From the NCBI RefSeq assembly GCF_009720865.1, contig NZ_WNLA01000005.1, positions 186,001 through 250,000 on the forward strand: DNA of 64,000 bases. The letters are read 5' to 3'. The translations under genes and the position numbers were made by a program. The notes under the pieces were generated by a model that was not told the origin of the DNA, did no database searches, and saw only the letters and a program-made list of their open reading frames with translations. Source of the DNA: Pseudoduganella ginsengisoli. Lineage in GTDB: Bacteria > Pseudomonadota > Gammaproteobacteria > Burkholderiales > Burkholderiaceae_D. This document shows positions 33,772-42,764 of the stretch, in pieces (position 1 is the first letter of the stretch; each line of letters starts with the position of its first letter).

Positions 33772-36700
33772 ATGAGCACACTCGCTCCCGCATGGGCATG
33801 GATAGCTGGCGCCATCGATGGCGTTGGCGATAGCCACCTGCCGCCCGGCATCCACGTGCGCTGCCTGCCGGCGCCGCGCCTCGGCCTGCCCGCCACGCCG
33901 CTGATGGTGACGCGCACCATCATCCCCGCCGGCGTGCTGGAACAAATGGCGCGCAACGATGGCGTCGTGTGGATCGACAGCCAGGGCAACACCTTGTCAC
34001 TGCCGTTCACCGTTACGCCGGACAACCCCGTGTATGGCTATTTCAGCGAACCGGATGTGATCTGGGCGCGGCTGCTGGTGCGGCCGGTGACCGCTCCAAC
34101 GTCAGCGCCGACATCGGCCCCCACCACTGCGCCGACGTTTGCTCCGACCACGTTCCCTACGTCGGCGCCCACCTTTGGCCCCACGCTGGCGCCTACCCTG
34201 ACGCCATTCCCAAGGCCCACCATCGGTCCGGTCCCGCGGCCCACCATTGGACCGATACCACGGCCGACCATCGGGCCGATTGCTGCGCCGACGTTGGCCC
34301 CCACGCCGGTACCCATCGCCGCGCCGCACACTGCGAACGTCGCGCCGGCCATCACGATTGCCGGTGTGGCCCATACCGCCATCACCACGGGCGCCCTGGC
34401 CGCCGTGGCGCAGGGACTGGTATTCGAAGCGCTGGCCGATACGGAACATGGTCCGACCGTGATCCAGTCCGACAACCGCGACCCATATGCGCTGTGCCAC
34501 TGGTTCATCCCCCGCATCCGCGTGCGCGGCAGCGGCTATGTGGCGGGTATCCGCTGGATCGATGCGACAGCCGTGCAGCGCCATGGCGAAGGGCGGTTTT
34601 GGGAGTGGTGGAGCTTGCCCGTTGATCCGGCGCCCCGCTACACGCCGCCACCGAATGCCGATTCGGAAGCCGGGCACCGCGTTGACCGCGCCGCCGTCAC
34701 GCGCCAGCCCATGTACGTCGCGTACACGGCAGCCAGTCCCGCGTCGGCGCCCGCTGCGGGCGGCGCGGAGGCGGCGCAGCGCGTGGCGCAAGTGCGCCCC
34801 CGCATCGATCAATGGCTAAAGACCCTGCTGCACGACTTGTCAGAGGCCACGTGGGATTTGCGCGACCAGCAAGCCATCAGCAACCAGGCAGCCGGTTCCC
34901 AGCCCGGCGAAATGGGTGTGGGCATAGAAACGTCGCTGCTGGCCAGTTCCATCGATCCGGACCTGGGCCACTTGCTGGGCCTGGGCGACGTGGACCGCGA
35001 CGTGAAAGCGCCGGACGGTTCGCTGGTGCTGTACCGCATACGCGGCTTGTTCCGCTGGAATAGCGCGGCGTGGACCAAGGCTGAAGCCATGTCGTTCCTC
35101 GGCGCCCTGCGCACGGGCAAGGCCGATGCGCTGGCCCAGTTCCCGGAACTGGAGCAATTCAAGATCCCGCCTGCCGAAGATATCCCGTACCTGGATTTGA
35201 CGCAGTGCGCCGTGGCTTTCGCCGGTTACCCGCCGCAGGGCATGGCTGCCCCCGTGATTGCCTCGTGCGATGACCGTGGCTGGCTTGGCACCCCGCCGCC
35301 ACCGAATGTGCGGCGCGCATTGCGCCTGCTGGCCAAAGGTTTCCAGGCGCCGTCGGTGGCAGCCGTGGCGGCCCATGACCAGTACGGCGAACGCACGCTG
35401 CACGCCTTTGCCAATGGCAAGCGCATGGCCTTTGGCAGCAATGCCGCGCCGCCCGGCACGCCGCTGCCGTGGATCGTGACGCAGCCGGAAGACCCGGCCG
35501 AAGCAGGCGAAGCGCGCATGGAAGACCGCAACGGCGCACCGGGCGCGATTGATTACCGCATCGCCAGGGGCGACTGGTTTGGCCGCTGGTCCGGCTGGGG
35601 CAAGCGCACAGCGCCCGCCAAGCAGCGCACGGCGCCAATGCGTCCCGCGCTGCTGATTTTCCCGTCGCCGCCCGTGTTTGCACCGCCGCCCGCCGATCCG
35701 CCGGCCGGGCTGCTGGCCGGCACGATAGAAATCCGCATCCCGCTGCCGAACATTGCGGAATTGCCAGCCGGCGGCGCGGAATTGACGGGATTGGTGCTGC
35801 TGGAAACGTTTGGCGCCAACCCTGCCGCCAGCGCCTACTATGACCTGGCGAACTTGCCGAATACGCCGGGCAATCAGGCCAAGCTGGAACTCGATCCGTC
35901 CAGCGCGCCCGGCCATCCACAGCAATTGCTGGTCATTACGCGCACCGGGCCTGCATTGTATCCAGCGCAGCAGATCAAGGTCAGTTACACGGCGCGCTGG
36001 CGTGATGTGCTGAACCATGAATCGTTGAATGCCTATCCGGCCAACAAAACCATCACGGATCCGCGTCCGCCGGAAGCGCCCGTCATTATCCGGCCATTAA
36101 CGTACACGTCGCGGCCTGATGCGATGGGCCATGCGCGCGCGGAGTTTTCGTTTAACGGTGCACCCGGCGTCGGCTACCGCGTGTACACCAGCACGGAATC
36201 CACGCTGCAGAAAGCGCTCGATGGCATCGACAGCGGCCTGGCCGACGACTTGCGCAACCTGGCGCTGATCAATGACCGCGCCGGCCTGCTGGTCGACCAC
36301 AAGAACCTGTTCAGCTGGGACCACTTTGAAATGATCACGCCGGAACCGCTGCATGCGGGCGCCGATGGCAAGGTGCATTTCACGCACCGCGTGTCGGCCG
36401 GCTTGAATGTGGCCGTGTTTTACCGCGTGGTGGCGGAAGGGCCGAATGGCGGCTTGTCGGAATTGTCCAAGAGTTCCATGTTTGCCTTCGGTGTGCCAAA
36501 CGTGGGCGGGCCGGGGCAGCCGCTGGTGGCCGTCGTCAACGTGCCGGGCAAGAACCCGGTCGAACATGGCGTGACCCTGCGCGTGCGCGTGCCGCATGGC
36601 GCCAGCGCGCCGAAAGCGTGGCGACTGCGGCGCACGTCGACAGCCGGCGCCGATCCGCTGCGCATGCCGACCGTGTTGTCCGGGGTGCTGCAGCCTGCGG

Positions 36701-37197
36701 ACCTGGAATCGACTGATGAAGGCCACAGTTTCGACATCGTCGCGCCGCAGCCGTTGAAACCGTGGGTCAATTACCGCTTCGTGGTGGAAGTGCAGGGCGA
36801 ATCGCCGCCCGGCGCCGATCCCGTGCTGGTGGCCGGTGAATGGGGCGACGCCAGCGGCCCCGTCAAGCTGGCGTCGGTGCCGAAAGGCGCGCCGCCGCCC
36901 GTGCAGCACGTGTCCGTCAGCGCGGCAGGCGGCGGCTTGAATATCACGGTGACGCCGCCGCCCGCGCAAACTTTGCAAGGCACCATGATGGGCAATTTCC
37001 GCTTCGATGCGTGGCGCATTGAAAAAGGCGCACGGCCCCGCAAGCTGGATTTGCCGTTCAGTTATGACCCGGTGGCGCAGACATGGCAAGCCTTTGATGC
37101 CAACGCCGTGCCGGCCGGCGCACTGACCAGCGTGTCCGTGCGCGTCATCGATCCGCTCGGCCGCTCGGGCGATGCCACGTTGTCCAACATTGTTTAG
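33772..37197 (+). CDS. Large protein with Pro/Thr-rich linker (operon gene 2)
   Basis: A 1141-residue protein starting at ATG 33772 with AAGGAG 8 nt upstream. No signal peptide. Residues ~46-60 carry IIPAGVLEQMA, the same P-x-G-[IV]-L-E-Q-[IM]-A motif found near the N-terminus of gene 1. Residues ~107-184 are a low-complexity linker of APT/SAPT units and PRPTIGP heptads. The C-terminal half (from ~770) contains beta-sandwich-like, possibly fibronectin-III-like segments (PPEAPVIIRPLTYTSRPD, YRVVAEGPNGGLSELSKSS). It sits 16 nt after gene 1 and 9 nt before gene 3, so the three are one operon. No enzyme motif was recognised. Confidence 0.82.
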   Translation: MSTLAPAWAWIAGAIDGVGDSHLPPGIHVRCLPAPRLGLPATPLMVTRTIIPAGVLEQMARNDGVVWIDSQGNTLSLPFTVTPDNPVYGYFSEPDVIWARLLVRPVTAPTSAPTSAPTTAPTFAPTTFPTSAPTFGPTLAPTLTPFPRPTIGPVPRPTIGPIPRPTIGPIAAPTLAPTPVPIAAPHTANVAPAITIAGVAHTAITTGALAAVAQGLVFEALADTEHGPTVIQSDNRDPYALCHWFIPRIRVRGSGYVAGIRWIDATAVQRHGEGRFWEWWSLPVDPAPRYTPPPNADSEAGHRVDRAAVTRQPMYVAYTAASPASAPAAGGAEAAQRVAQVRPRIDQWLKTLLHDLSEATWDLRDQQAISNQAAGSQPGEMGVGIETSLLASSIDPDLGHLLGLGDVDRDVKAPDGSLVLYRIRGLFRWNSAAWTKAEAMSFLGALRTGKADALAQFPELEQFKIPPAEDIPYLDLTQCAVAFAGYPPQGMAAPVIASCDDRGWLGTPPPPNVRRALRLLAKGFQAPSVAAVAAHDQYGERTLHAFANGKRMAFGSNAAPPGTPLPWIVTQPEDPAEAGEARMEDRNGAPGAIDYRIARGDWFGRWSGWGKRTAPAKQRTAPMRPALLIFPSPPVFAPPPADPPAGLLAGTIEIRIPLPNIAELPAGGAELTGLVLLETFGANPAASAYYDLANLPNTPGNQAKLELDPSSAPGHPQQLLVITRTGPALYPAQQIKVSYTARWRDVLNHESLNAYPANKTITDPRPPEAPVIIRPLTYTSRPDAMGHARAEFSFNGAPGVGYRVYTSTESTLQKALDGIDSGLADDLRNLALINDRAGLLVDHKNLFSWDHFEMITPEPLHAGADGKVHFTHRVSAGLNVAVFYRVVAEGPNGGLSELSKSSMFAFGVPNVGGPGQPLVAVVNVPGKNPVEHGVTLRVRVPHGASAPKAWRLRRTSTAGADPLRMPTVLSGVLQPADLESTDEGHSFDIVAPQPLKPWVNYRFVVEVQGESPPGADPVLVAGEWGDASGPVKLASVPKGAPPPVQHVSVSAAGGGLNITVTPPPAQTLQGTMMGNFRFDAWRIEKGARPRKLDLPFSYDPVAQTWQAFDANAVPAGALTSVSVRVIDPLGRSGDATLSNIV

Positions 37198-37206
37198 GAG
37201 ACGCGC

Positions 37207-40200
37207 ATGACGACTCTGTACCAGCCGCCCGTCAATACCTTGGGCATCATGGCGCCTGTGCTGGGCCCTTGGTTCACGGGCGGCAACGCCATGCCGATGC
37301 TGCCCGCGCTGCCGGGGCCCGCCAATCAGCCGAGCCAGCTGCATGTGCCGGTGGCGCTGAACAATACGAACTGGCTGCCGCCCGCCACGGGCAACCTGAG
37401 CCTGTATTACGTGCAAAACAATGCCGTGCCGCCCGCGCTGGACACCTTGCGCAACATCGATGGCAACAACCCGTTTGCCGCCAATGGCATTTATGCAGGG
37501 CAGACCCGTCTGGTGGCGTGGTTCCGCCTGCTGCCGGAAGTGGAACAGCGGCTGCACCAGTGCCTGGCGCTGTTGCCGCCGCCGACTGCCGCCGCATTGG
37601 GCGCGGCCGCGCCCGTGGCTGGCGTGCCATCGCGCCCGCAAGTGCGCAGCTTTATGATGGTGTTCCCGAATGCGGGCGTGACCACCGGTTTTATCGACGC
37701 CATGTTCAATGGCGCGCTCGATGGCGACAATGTGTTTGAACGCATGAATTGCGTGGGGCTGGTGACGTCCGATGGCGCCAACGTCACGGGCAACATGGCG
37801 CTGCCGATGACGCATTTGCGCCGTCCCGGCGGCCAGTCGCCTGACACGCTGGTCGCCAACATGACGGCGCAAGTGGATTTGTGGTGCTTCGACCGGCGCG
37901 GCCGTCCCATCGATCCGGGCGCCGTCGCATGCTGGTGGTCGTGGCTGCTCAACTATGGCATCGGCGAGACGGCGCCCGGCAATGGGACTTTCCAGCTGCT
38001 GGCGCCGAATATCCAGCTTGCCAACATGGCCACGCCGGGCGCTGTGCTGGCGCCCGTACCGGCAGCGGGCGCACCGGCCAGTTTGCCGCAGGTGGCAAAT
38101 TTCGCGCCGGGGCTGACGGCGCACCTGGTCAATCCGCACGAGGGCGTGCTGGGCGCACCGTTCCTGTCCGTCGATGGCGATACGGCCGATACCAACAATG
38201 TGCAGCGCCTGACGTTGTCGGTGGGTGGTGCGGCAATTCCCAATCCCGCCACCAGCCTGGCCGGCGGCGGCGCGGGCGGCAATATCGTGTTGAATTTCAC
38301 GGCCGCGCCCACGGTGTCCGTGCCCGCGCCGCCGGCCGGTTCGCCCAACGTGCCATACAACCCGCCCGCCGACAATGCGCCGCTGGCGCGCATCGCCGTG
38401 CTGCCGGGCGGCCCGTACACGGCGCCCGCGGCGGCAGGCGTCACGCTGTGGCCGGCCGGGCCGCTGCACACGAATCTCACGCGCGATTTCGTGCGCGTGG
38501 CCGTGGTCGATGAAGAAGCGTTTTTGGTCGGCTACCGGCGCCGCCGCAGCGATATGGCCGCGGCCAATCCCGCCTTCCCCGATGCGGCCGCGTTGAAGCC
38601 GGGCCAGCTGCGGCGCGAAATGGACCAGAACCGCCCCAGTACGCGCATCACGGTGGCGCCATCGGCGGGACCGGTTTTGCGCGCCACCAGCGGCGCCGTG
38701 GCGGCCGCCATGCTGGCCTTGCCCAATGCCCCTGCCAATCCGGCCCGCATGGTGCTGGGCGTCACCGATACCGGGTGGGGCGCGCCGTCCGCCCCCGCAG
38801 GGCTGGTGCCGCCAGTTCCCGCCGCCGCAAGTCCCTTCCCCGGCGCGCTGGCCGATGCCGCCAATACACCGCCTGCCGCGCTGGCCGTGGGCCAGTACCG
38901 CGTGCTGCCGCTGCAGGGCGATGGCGGCGTGCCGGCGGACCGCCAACTGGTGCTGCTGGAAGCGAACTTCGGCCCTGCCTGCGCAGGCGCCAATGTGCGC
39001 GCGTGGCCGCTGGGTTTTGACCTCGCCACCGGCAACCATTTCAGGCTGTCCGGCGGCTCGGCTGTCGTGGGCTTGAACGGCACGGCGTTTGCCGTGCTGG
39101 CGCTGCCCAATGGGCTTTCCAATCCGGTCGGCCAGATGCGCTTCGACGTGCAAGCCGTGATTCCCCGCGCAGGCGGCGGAGTCTTGACGCGCCGTTATGC
39201 GGCGCTGCCCTTTAACCGGCCGGCGGCGCTGGCTGGCGCGCCGGTGGCGGCCAACGCATTGGCGGGCAGCTGGGTCGTATGTGAAACAGGGCTGGTGGGC
39301 GCCGCGCCGCCATTGGCGCCGGGCAGTATTCCCGCCGGCGCCCATGTAGTGCAGACGGGCGCCCCGGCGATGCTCGTGGACCGCAATACCATTGCGGCGG
39401 CCAGCCTGGTCGGCACCTTGGCCAATTATTTGACGGCCAACCCGACCGCGCTGCTGTCGCTGACCGATCCTGCCTTTGGTTCCACGGCGGACCGCGCCGA
39501 CAGCGTAGGCCGGCCGCTGCCCCGGGCGCATCCCAGCGTTCCCGCACCCGGTGCACAGCCGGGCGATTTGCCGCCGGGCCAGAATGGTCCGGGCGGCGGC
39601 GTGCTGGCCCTGGCCGGCAATGGCGTGCATTTGCTGGGACGCGGCGCGGCCGAAGCGGGTTCCGCGTCGCTGCCGCTGGGCTTGATGAACCGTAACGAGG
39701 TGGTGGGTGCATCGCTGGGCGCGGCGGCGCAGGCGGCTGTGATTGGCGCATCGCCACCCGTGCCGTGGGCGCTGGAACCGGCCACCAATCACTTCCTCGG
39801 CTATCCCGGCGTGCCGGCGTCGATCGAAGTGCATGGCACGGGCGCCGTGCTGTCGGGCGGCGCGGCCATCGCGGCAGGTGAATATGTGCGCGAGCGCACG
39901 GCGGGCCTGGGCATTGCCGCGTTCCGGGGCGTGGCCGATCCCACCTTGCGCGGCTTGCTGATGCAGTCGGAAGTGGCGCTGGTAGCGGAAGCGTCGATGA
40001 CGTTATTGCCGCCCGCTGCCGCCGTGGCCGCGCCCAGCCCCGTGGTGGCCGTGCTGCGCACCAGCGCCATGGGCGTGGAAGGCTTGCCGCTGGTGTGCCA
40101 GGCCATCAACAGCAATGGCTATTACCCGACCTTGACCAACGTGCTGGACACGTTTTATGTGTGGCTCAATAACAATATCCCTGTACCGGCTGGTATTCCC

Positions 40201-41112
40201 GGCGGCGGCCCCGCGCCGGGCCAGCTGGGCACGTGGCTGAGCAACCAGAATCCGCCCGCCACCAATGCACTGGCCGCGTGCCGTGCGCTGGACCGGCGCA
40301 TCCAGAGCAGCGTGTTTGGTTCGCGTGAAGCCTTGTATTCGCTGGTGGCCGCCATCAACCGCGCGGAAGACTTGATTTACATTGAGACGCCGGAACTCGA
40401 CAACCTGGTGCTGCGCTGCGCCGATGGCAATCCGGCTGCCGCGGCGGCGGAAAATGTCAGCCTGTGGCAAGTGCTGCTGGCGCGCATGGCGGCGCGCCGT
40501 GGCTTGCGCGTCGTGCTGTGCGTGTCCAGCCTGCCGGCGCCGGGTACGCCGCAGCGTTTGCGCGAAGTGCGCGACCAGTCGCTGCTGGACGCCATCACGG
40601 CCGCGCGCACGGCGGCCGGGTCCCGCTTCGCCGTGTTTTCTCCGGGCGTGGGCGCGGGCCGCGCGCTGCGCATCGCCAGCACGTCGGTGGTGGTGGATGA
40701 TGCCTATGCATTGACAGGCAGTACGCATTTGTCGCGCCGCGGTTTGAGCTGGGATACATCGCTGGCGGCCGCCGTATTCGATGAAAACCTCGTCGATGGC
40801 CGTCCGGCCGACGTGCTGGCGTTCCGCAACCAGTTGCTGGCCGACCGCCTCGGCATTCCGCTGGCCGCCGTGCCGATGGATGCGGCGGAACTGGTGCGCG
40901 CCATCACCGACCTCGATACGCAGGGTTCGAACCGCCTGTCGGCCGTGCCCATCGTGCCGCCCGCAACAGCCGTGACGCCGCTCGACCAGGATGTGTGGCT
41001 GCCGGACGGCAGCCTGTCGAGCGCCGAGCGCAGTGATTTGCCTGGCTGGTCAACATTATTCCTGCAAAGCACGGCGCTGACCGGCCCGGAACACGCCATC
41101 ACGGAAGGCTAG
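37207..41112 (+). CDS. Large protein with degenerate phospholipase-D-like half-domain (operon gene 3)
   Basis: A 1301-residue Ala/Pro/Gly-rich protein starting at ATG 37207 behind AGGAG. The first ~1030 residues are unrecognised. Residues ~1038-1198 look like one half of a phospholipase D/cardiolipin-synthase fold: AINRAEDLIYIETPELDN, a central MAARRGLRVVLCVS strand, then RIASTSVVVDDAYALTGSTH and RRGLSWDTSLAAAVFDE. Compared with the H-x-K-x4-D-x6-G-S motif, His is Ala1157 and Lys is Thr1159, while Asp1164, Gly1171 and Ser1172 remain. This half-domain is therefore probably not a normal PLD catalyst. No second HKD half was seen. The gene ends 32 nt before a tetR gene whose operator starts 5 nt after its stop. 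Confidence 0.83.
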   Translation: MTTLYQPPVNTLGIMAPVLGPWFTGGNAMPMLPALPGPANQPSQLHVPVALNNTNWLPPATGNLSLYYVQNNAVPPALDTLRNIDGNNPFAANGIYAGQTRLVAWFRLLPEVEQRLHQCLALLPPPTAAALGAAAPVAGVPSRPQVRSFMMVFPNAGVTTGFIDAMFNGALDGDNVFERMNCVGLVTSDGANVTGNMALPMTHLRRPGGQSPDTLVANMTAQVDLWCFDRRGRPIDPGAVACWWSWLLNYGIGETAPGNGTFQLLAPNIQLANMATPGAVLAPVPAAGAPASLPQVANFAPGLTAHLVNPHEGVLGAPFLSVDGDTADTNNVQRLTLSVGGAAIPNPATSLAGGGAGGNIVLNFTAAPTVSVPAPPAGSPNVPYNPPADNAPLARIAVLPGGPYTAPAAAGVTLWPAGPLHTNLTRDFVRVAVVDEEAFLVGYRRRRSDMAAANPAFPDAAALKPGQLRREMDQNRPSTRITVAPSAGPVLRATSGAVAAAMLALPNAPANPARMVLGVTDTGWGAPSAPAGLVPPVPAAASPFPGALADAANTPPAALAVGQYRVLPLQGDGGVPADRQLVLLEANFGPACAGANVRAWPLGFDLATGNHFRLSGGSAVVGLNGTAFAVLALPNGLSNPVGQMRFDVQAVIPRAGGGVLTRRYAALPFNRPAALAGAPVAANALAGSWVVCETGLVGAAPPLAPGSIPAGAHVVQTGAPAMLVDRNTIAAASLVGTLANYLTANPTALLSLTDPAFGSTADRADSVGRPLPRAHPSVPAPGAQPGDLPPGQNGPGGGVLALAGNGVHLLGRGAAEAGSASLPLGLMNRNEVVGASLGAAAQAAVIGASPPVPWALEPATNHFLGYPGVPASIEVHGTGAVLSGGAAIAAGEYVRERTAGLGIAAFRGVADPTLRGLLMQSEVALVAEASMTLLPPAAAVAAPSPVVAVLRTSAMGVEGLPLVCQAINSNGYYPTLTNVLDTFYVWLNNNIPVPAGIPGGGPAPGQLGTWLSNQNPPATNALAACRALDRRIQSSVFGSREALYSLVAAINRAEDLIYIETPELDNLVLRCADGNPAAAAAENVSLWQVLLARMAARRGLRVVLCVSSLPAPGTPQRLREVRDQSLLDAITAARTAAGSRFAVFSPGVGAGRALRIASTSVVVDDAYALTGSTHLSRRGLSWDTSLAAAVFDENLVDGRPADVLAFRNQLLADRLGIPLAAVPMDAAELVRAITDLDTQGSNRLSAVPIVPPATAVTPLDQDVWLPDGSLSSAERSDLPGWSTLFLQSTALTGPEHAITEG

Positions 41113-41116
41113 CAAG

Positions 41117-41136
41117 TTTCGCACAGGTGTGCTAAA
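41117..41136. promoter_or_regulatory. TetR operator, copy 1 (upstream of tetR)
   Basis: TTTCGCACAGGTGTGCTAAA: an inverted repeat with one mismatched base pair in the arms, centred on GG, ending 8 nt before the tetR start. It is the same element as the perfect palindrome at 41801, so TetR probably represses its own gene. Confidence 0.75.
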
Positions 41137-41144
41137 GTGGCTTC

Positions 41145-41762
41145 ATGGATACCCTGACCAGTAAAAGCGAAGCCACTTACAGCGCCATCATCCAGGCCGC
41201 ATATGAAATGGCGGCCGCCGAAGGCATTGGCAAGGTATCGCTGGGCGAGATTTCCAAGCGCCTCGGTATCAGCAAGAGCGGCGTGTTTTCCCGTGTCGGC
41301 TCGCTGGAAGCCTTGCAGGAAGCCGTGCTCAATGAATATGACCGCCGCTTTGCGCAGGATATTTTCATGCCGTCGCTGAAGCTGCCGCAGGGCTTGCCCC
41401 GGCTGACGGCGCAAATCCAGGCGTGGATCCGGCGCTGCTGCGAAACAGGGCCCCGCACCGGCTGCCTGTACACGGCGGGCGCGTTTGAATTCGATGATTT
41501 ATCCGGCCCGCTGCGCGACCGCATCGAGCAGGGCGTGCTGCGCTGGCGCGCGTCGCTGCGCAAGACCGTGCTGCAAGCCGTGGAAGTGGGCCACTTGCGG
41601 CCCGATACGGATCCGGAACAGCTGGTATTCGAGATTTACTGCCTGATCGTGGGATTGCTGCATGACGCCCGTTTCATGCGCGATCCTTCCACGCTGAAAC
41701 GCATTTCCGTGGCCTATGGCCGCCTGATTTCCACGTATAAAAGCTTTACGTACCAAGAGTGA
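41145..41762 (+). CDS. TetR-family transcriptional regulator
   Basis: A 205-residue TetR protein. The N-terminal helix-turn-helix is in IGKVSLGEISKRLGISKSGVFSRVGSLEAL (residues ~27-56). The C-terminal domain (PRTGCLYTAGAFEFDDLSGP...) resembles the TetR_C type found in HCCA-isomerase/oxidoreductase loci. It has no strong ribosome site and the start is only 8 nt from its operator. Identical operators on both sides suggest control of itself and of the downstream peptide and DsbA-family genes. Confidence 0.92.
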   Translation: MDTLTSKSEATYSAIIQAAYEMAAAEGIGKVSLGEISKRLGISKSGVFSRVGSLEALQEAVLNEYDRRFAQDIFMPSLKLPQGLPRLTAQIQAWIRRCCETGPRTGCLYTAGAFEFDDLSGPLRDRIEQGVLRWRASLRKTVLQAVEVGHLRPDTDPEQLVFEIYCLIVGLLHDARFMRDPSTLKRISVAYGRLISTYKSFTYQE

Positions 41763-41766
41763 CCGT

Positions 41767-41793
41767 TGCCTCACCCAAGGTGGGGCATTTTTT
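41767..41793 (+). terminator. Rho-independent terminator of tetR
   Basis: A 9-bp stem TGCCTCACC / GGTGGGGCA (one T-G wobble) with a 3-nt loop, followed by a run of T. It separates tetR from the operator-controlled downstream unit. Confidence 0.8.
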
Positions 41794-41800
41794 AAACTAA

Positions 41801-41820
41801 TTTCGCACACCTGTGCGAAA
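41801..41820. promoter_or_regulatory. TetR operator, copy 2 (upstream of small ORF/isomerase)
   Basis: TTTCGCACACCTGTGCGAAA: 9-bp arms in perfect inverted symmetry around a 2-nt centre, just ahead of the AAGGAG ribosome site (41822-41827) of the 37-aa ORF. Confidence 0.82.
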
Positions 41821-41833
41821 CAAGGAGTGCATC

Positions 41834-41947
41834 ATGACCAAGGTTTTGTTTGTCACCGTCGTCGCCTTCTTCCTGCTGATTAACCCGCGCTTTGCCGAAG
41901 CCCTGCAAGCGCTGCCCGATTCCAACGACGACTTCGGCGCGGTGTGA
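41834..41947 (+). CDS. 37-aa small membrane or secreted peptide
   Basis: A short gene with a strong AAGGAG ribosome site 7 nt before ATG. The product MTKVLFVTVVAFFLLINPRF continues with AEALQALPDSNDDFGAV. The first 17 residues form a hydrophobic helix (one membrane span or signal anchor) with an acidic tail. It lies between the TetR operator and the DsbA-family gene, whose ATG begins 2 nt after its stop. Its place suggests co-regulation with that gene. No homologue was recognised. Confidence 0.7.
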   Translation: MTKVLFVTVVAFFLLINPRFAEALQALPDSNDDFGAV

Positions 41948-41949
41948 TC

Positions 41950-42642
41950 ATGGAACCCGTCGATTTTTATTTCGACTTTGGCTCGCCCTACGGCTACTTT
42001 GCGTCCACCTGCATCGATGAACTGGCGGCGCGCCACGGGCGCACGGTGCGCTGGCGTCCCGTCATGATGGCGGCCATGCTGCAGGCGACGGGCAGCACGC
42101 CGCTGCCGCTGGTGCCGATCAAGGGCGACTACGTGCGGCACGATATCCGCCGTACGGCGCGCTCGCATGGCATTGCGTACCGCCAGCCGGACGTGTTTCC
42201 GGCATTGCTGCTGGCGCCTGGGCGCGCCATGCTGTGGATCCGGCTGCAATATGGCGATGAACTGGCCGTGCGCTTCGCCAAGCGCTGCTACCACGCGTAT
42301 TTTGCCGAACGCGCACCGCTGGCCGATGCCGCTACCGTGTGCCGGCTGGCGGCGGAACTTGGCGTGGTGGAAGAGGCGCTGGCTGCTGCGCTGCTGTCGG
42401 ACCAGGTGAAAGCGCTGTTCAAGGAGGAAACGCAGCAGGCGCTGGAACGGGGCGTGTTTGGCGTGCCGTTCGTCATTGCCGATGGCGAACCATTCTGGGG
42501 CTTTGACCGTTTCGGCCAATTGGAGGCGTGGCTGGCGGGGCGGGGCGCTTCGTGGCGCTACTGGGCGCGCAAGGCCCGTGGTCCCGTCGGCGCGAAGTGG
42601 AAAGCCGCCAAGCCGGACGTGGCGCTCGATGCCGCGGGCTGA
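41950..42642 (+). CDS. DsbA-family 2-hydroxychromene-2-carboxylate isomerase-like protein
   Basis: A 230-residue thioredoxin-fold protein. The N-terminus EPVDFYFDFGSPYGYFAS carries the Ser of the HCCA isomerase/kappa-class GST active site (SPY) instead of a CxxC pair. GVFGVPFVIADGEPFWGFDR is the conserved cis-Pro loop (VPF) and C-terminal block. Such enzymes use glutathione to isomerise aromatic breakdown intermediates. It follows the 37-aa ORF by 2 nt and is probably induced when the TetR ligand is present. Confidence 0.88.
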   Translation: MEPVDFYFDFGSPYGYFASTCIDELAARHGRTVRWRPVMMAAMLQATGSTPLPLVPIKGDYVRHDIRRTARSHGIAYRQPDVFPALLLAPGRAMLWIRLQYGDELAVRFAKRCYHAYFAERAPLADAATVCRLAAELGVVEEALAAALLSDQVKALFKEETQQALERGVFGVPFVIADGEPFWGFDRFGQLEAWLAGRGASWRYWARKARGPVGAKWKAAKPDVALDAAG

Positions 42643-42764
42643 TGCCGCCTGTCGCGTGTATCTGCAGTTCGTGCCTTTGTTTTAACACTCCATCCGATTG
42701 TGCGCGCGCCAGGCCGCGTTGCCCGATACAGTGCAAGCTCCACCACTTTTTACTTGAGGCTTGC

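Noticed and set aside
36097..39834. Antisense frame of about 1245 codons across operon genes 2 and 3
   Set aside because: Spans two sense genes and their junction, Arg/Gly/His-rich, no start signals; a composition artefact.
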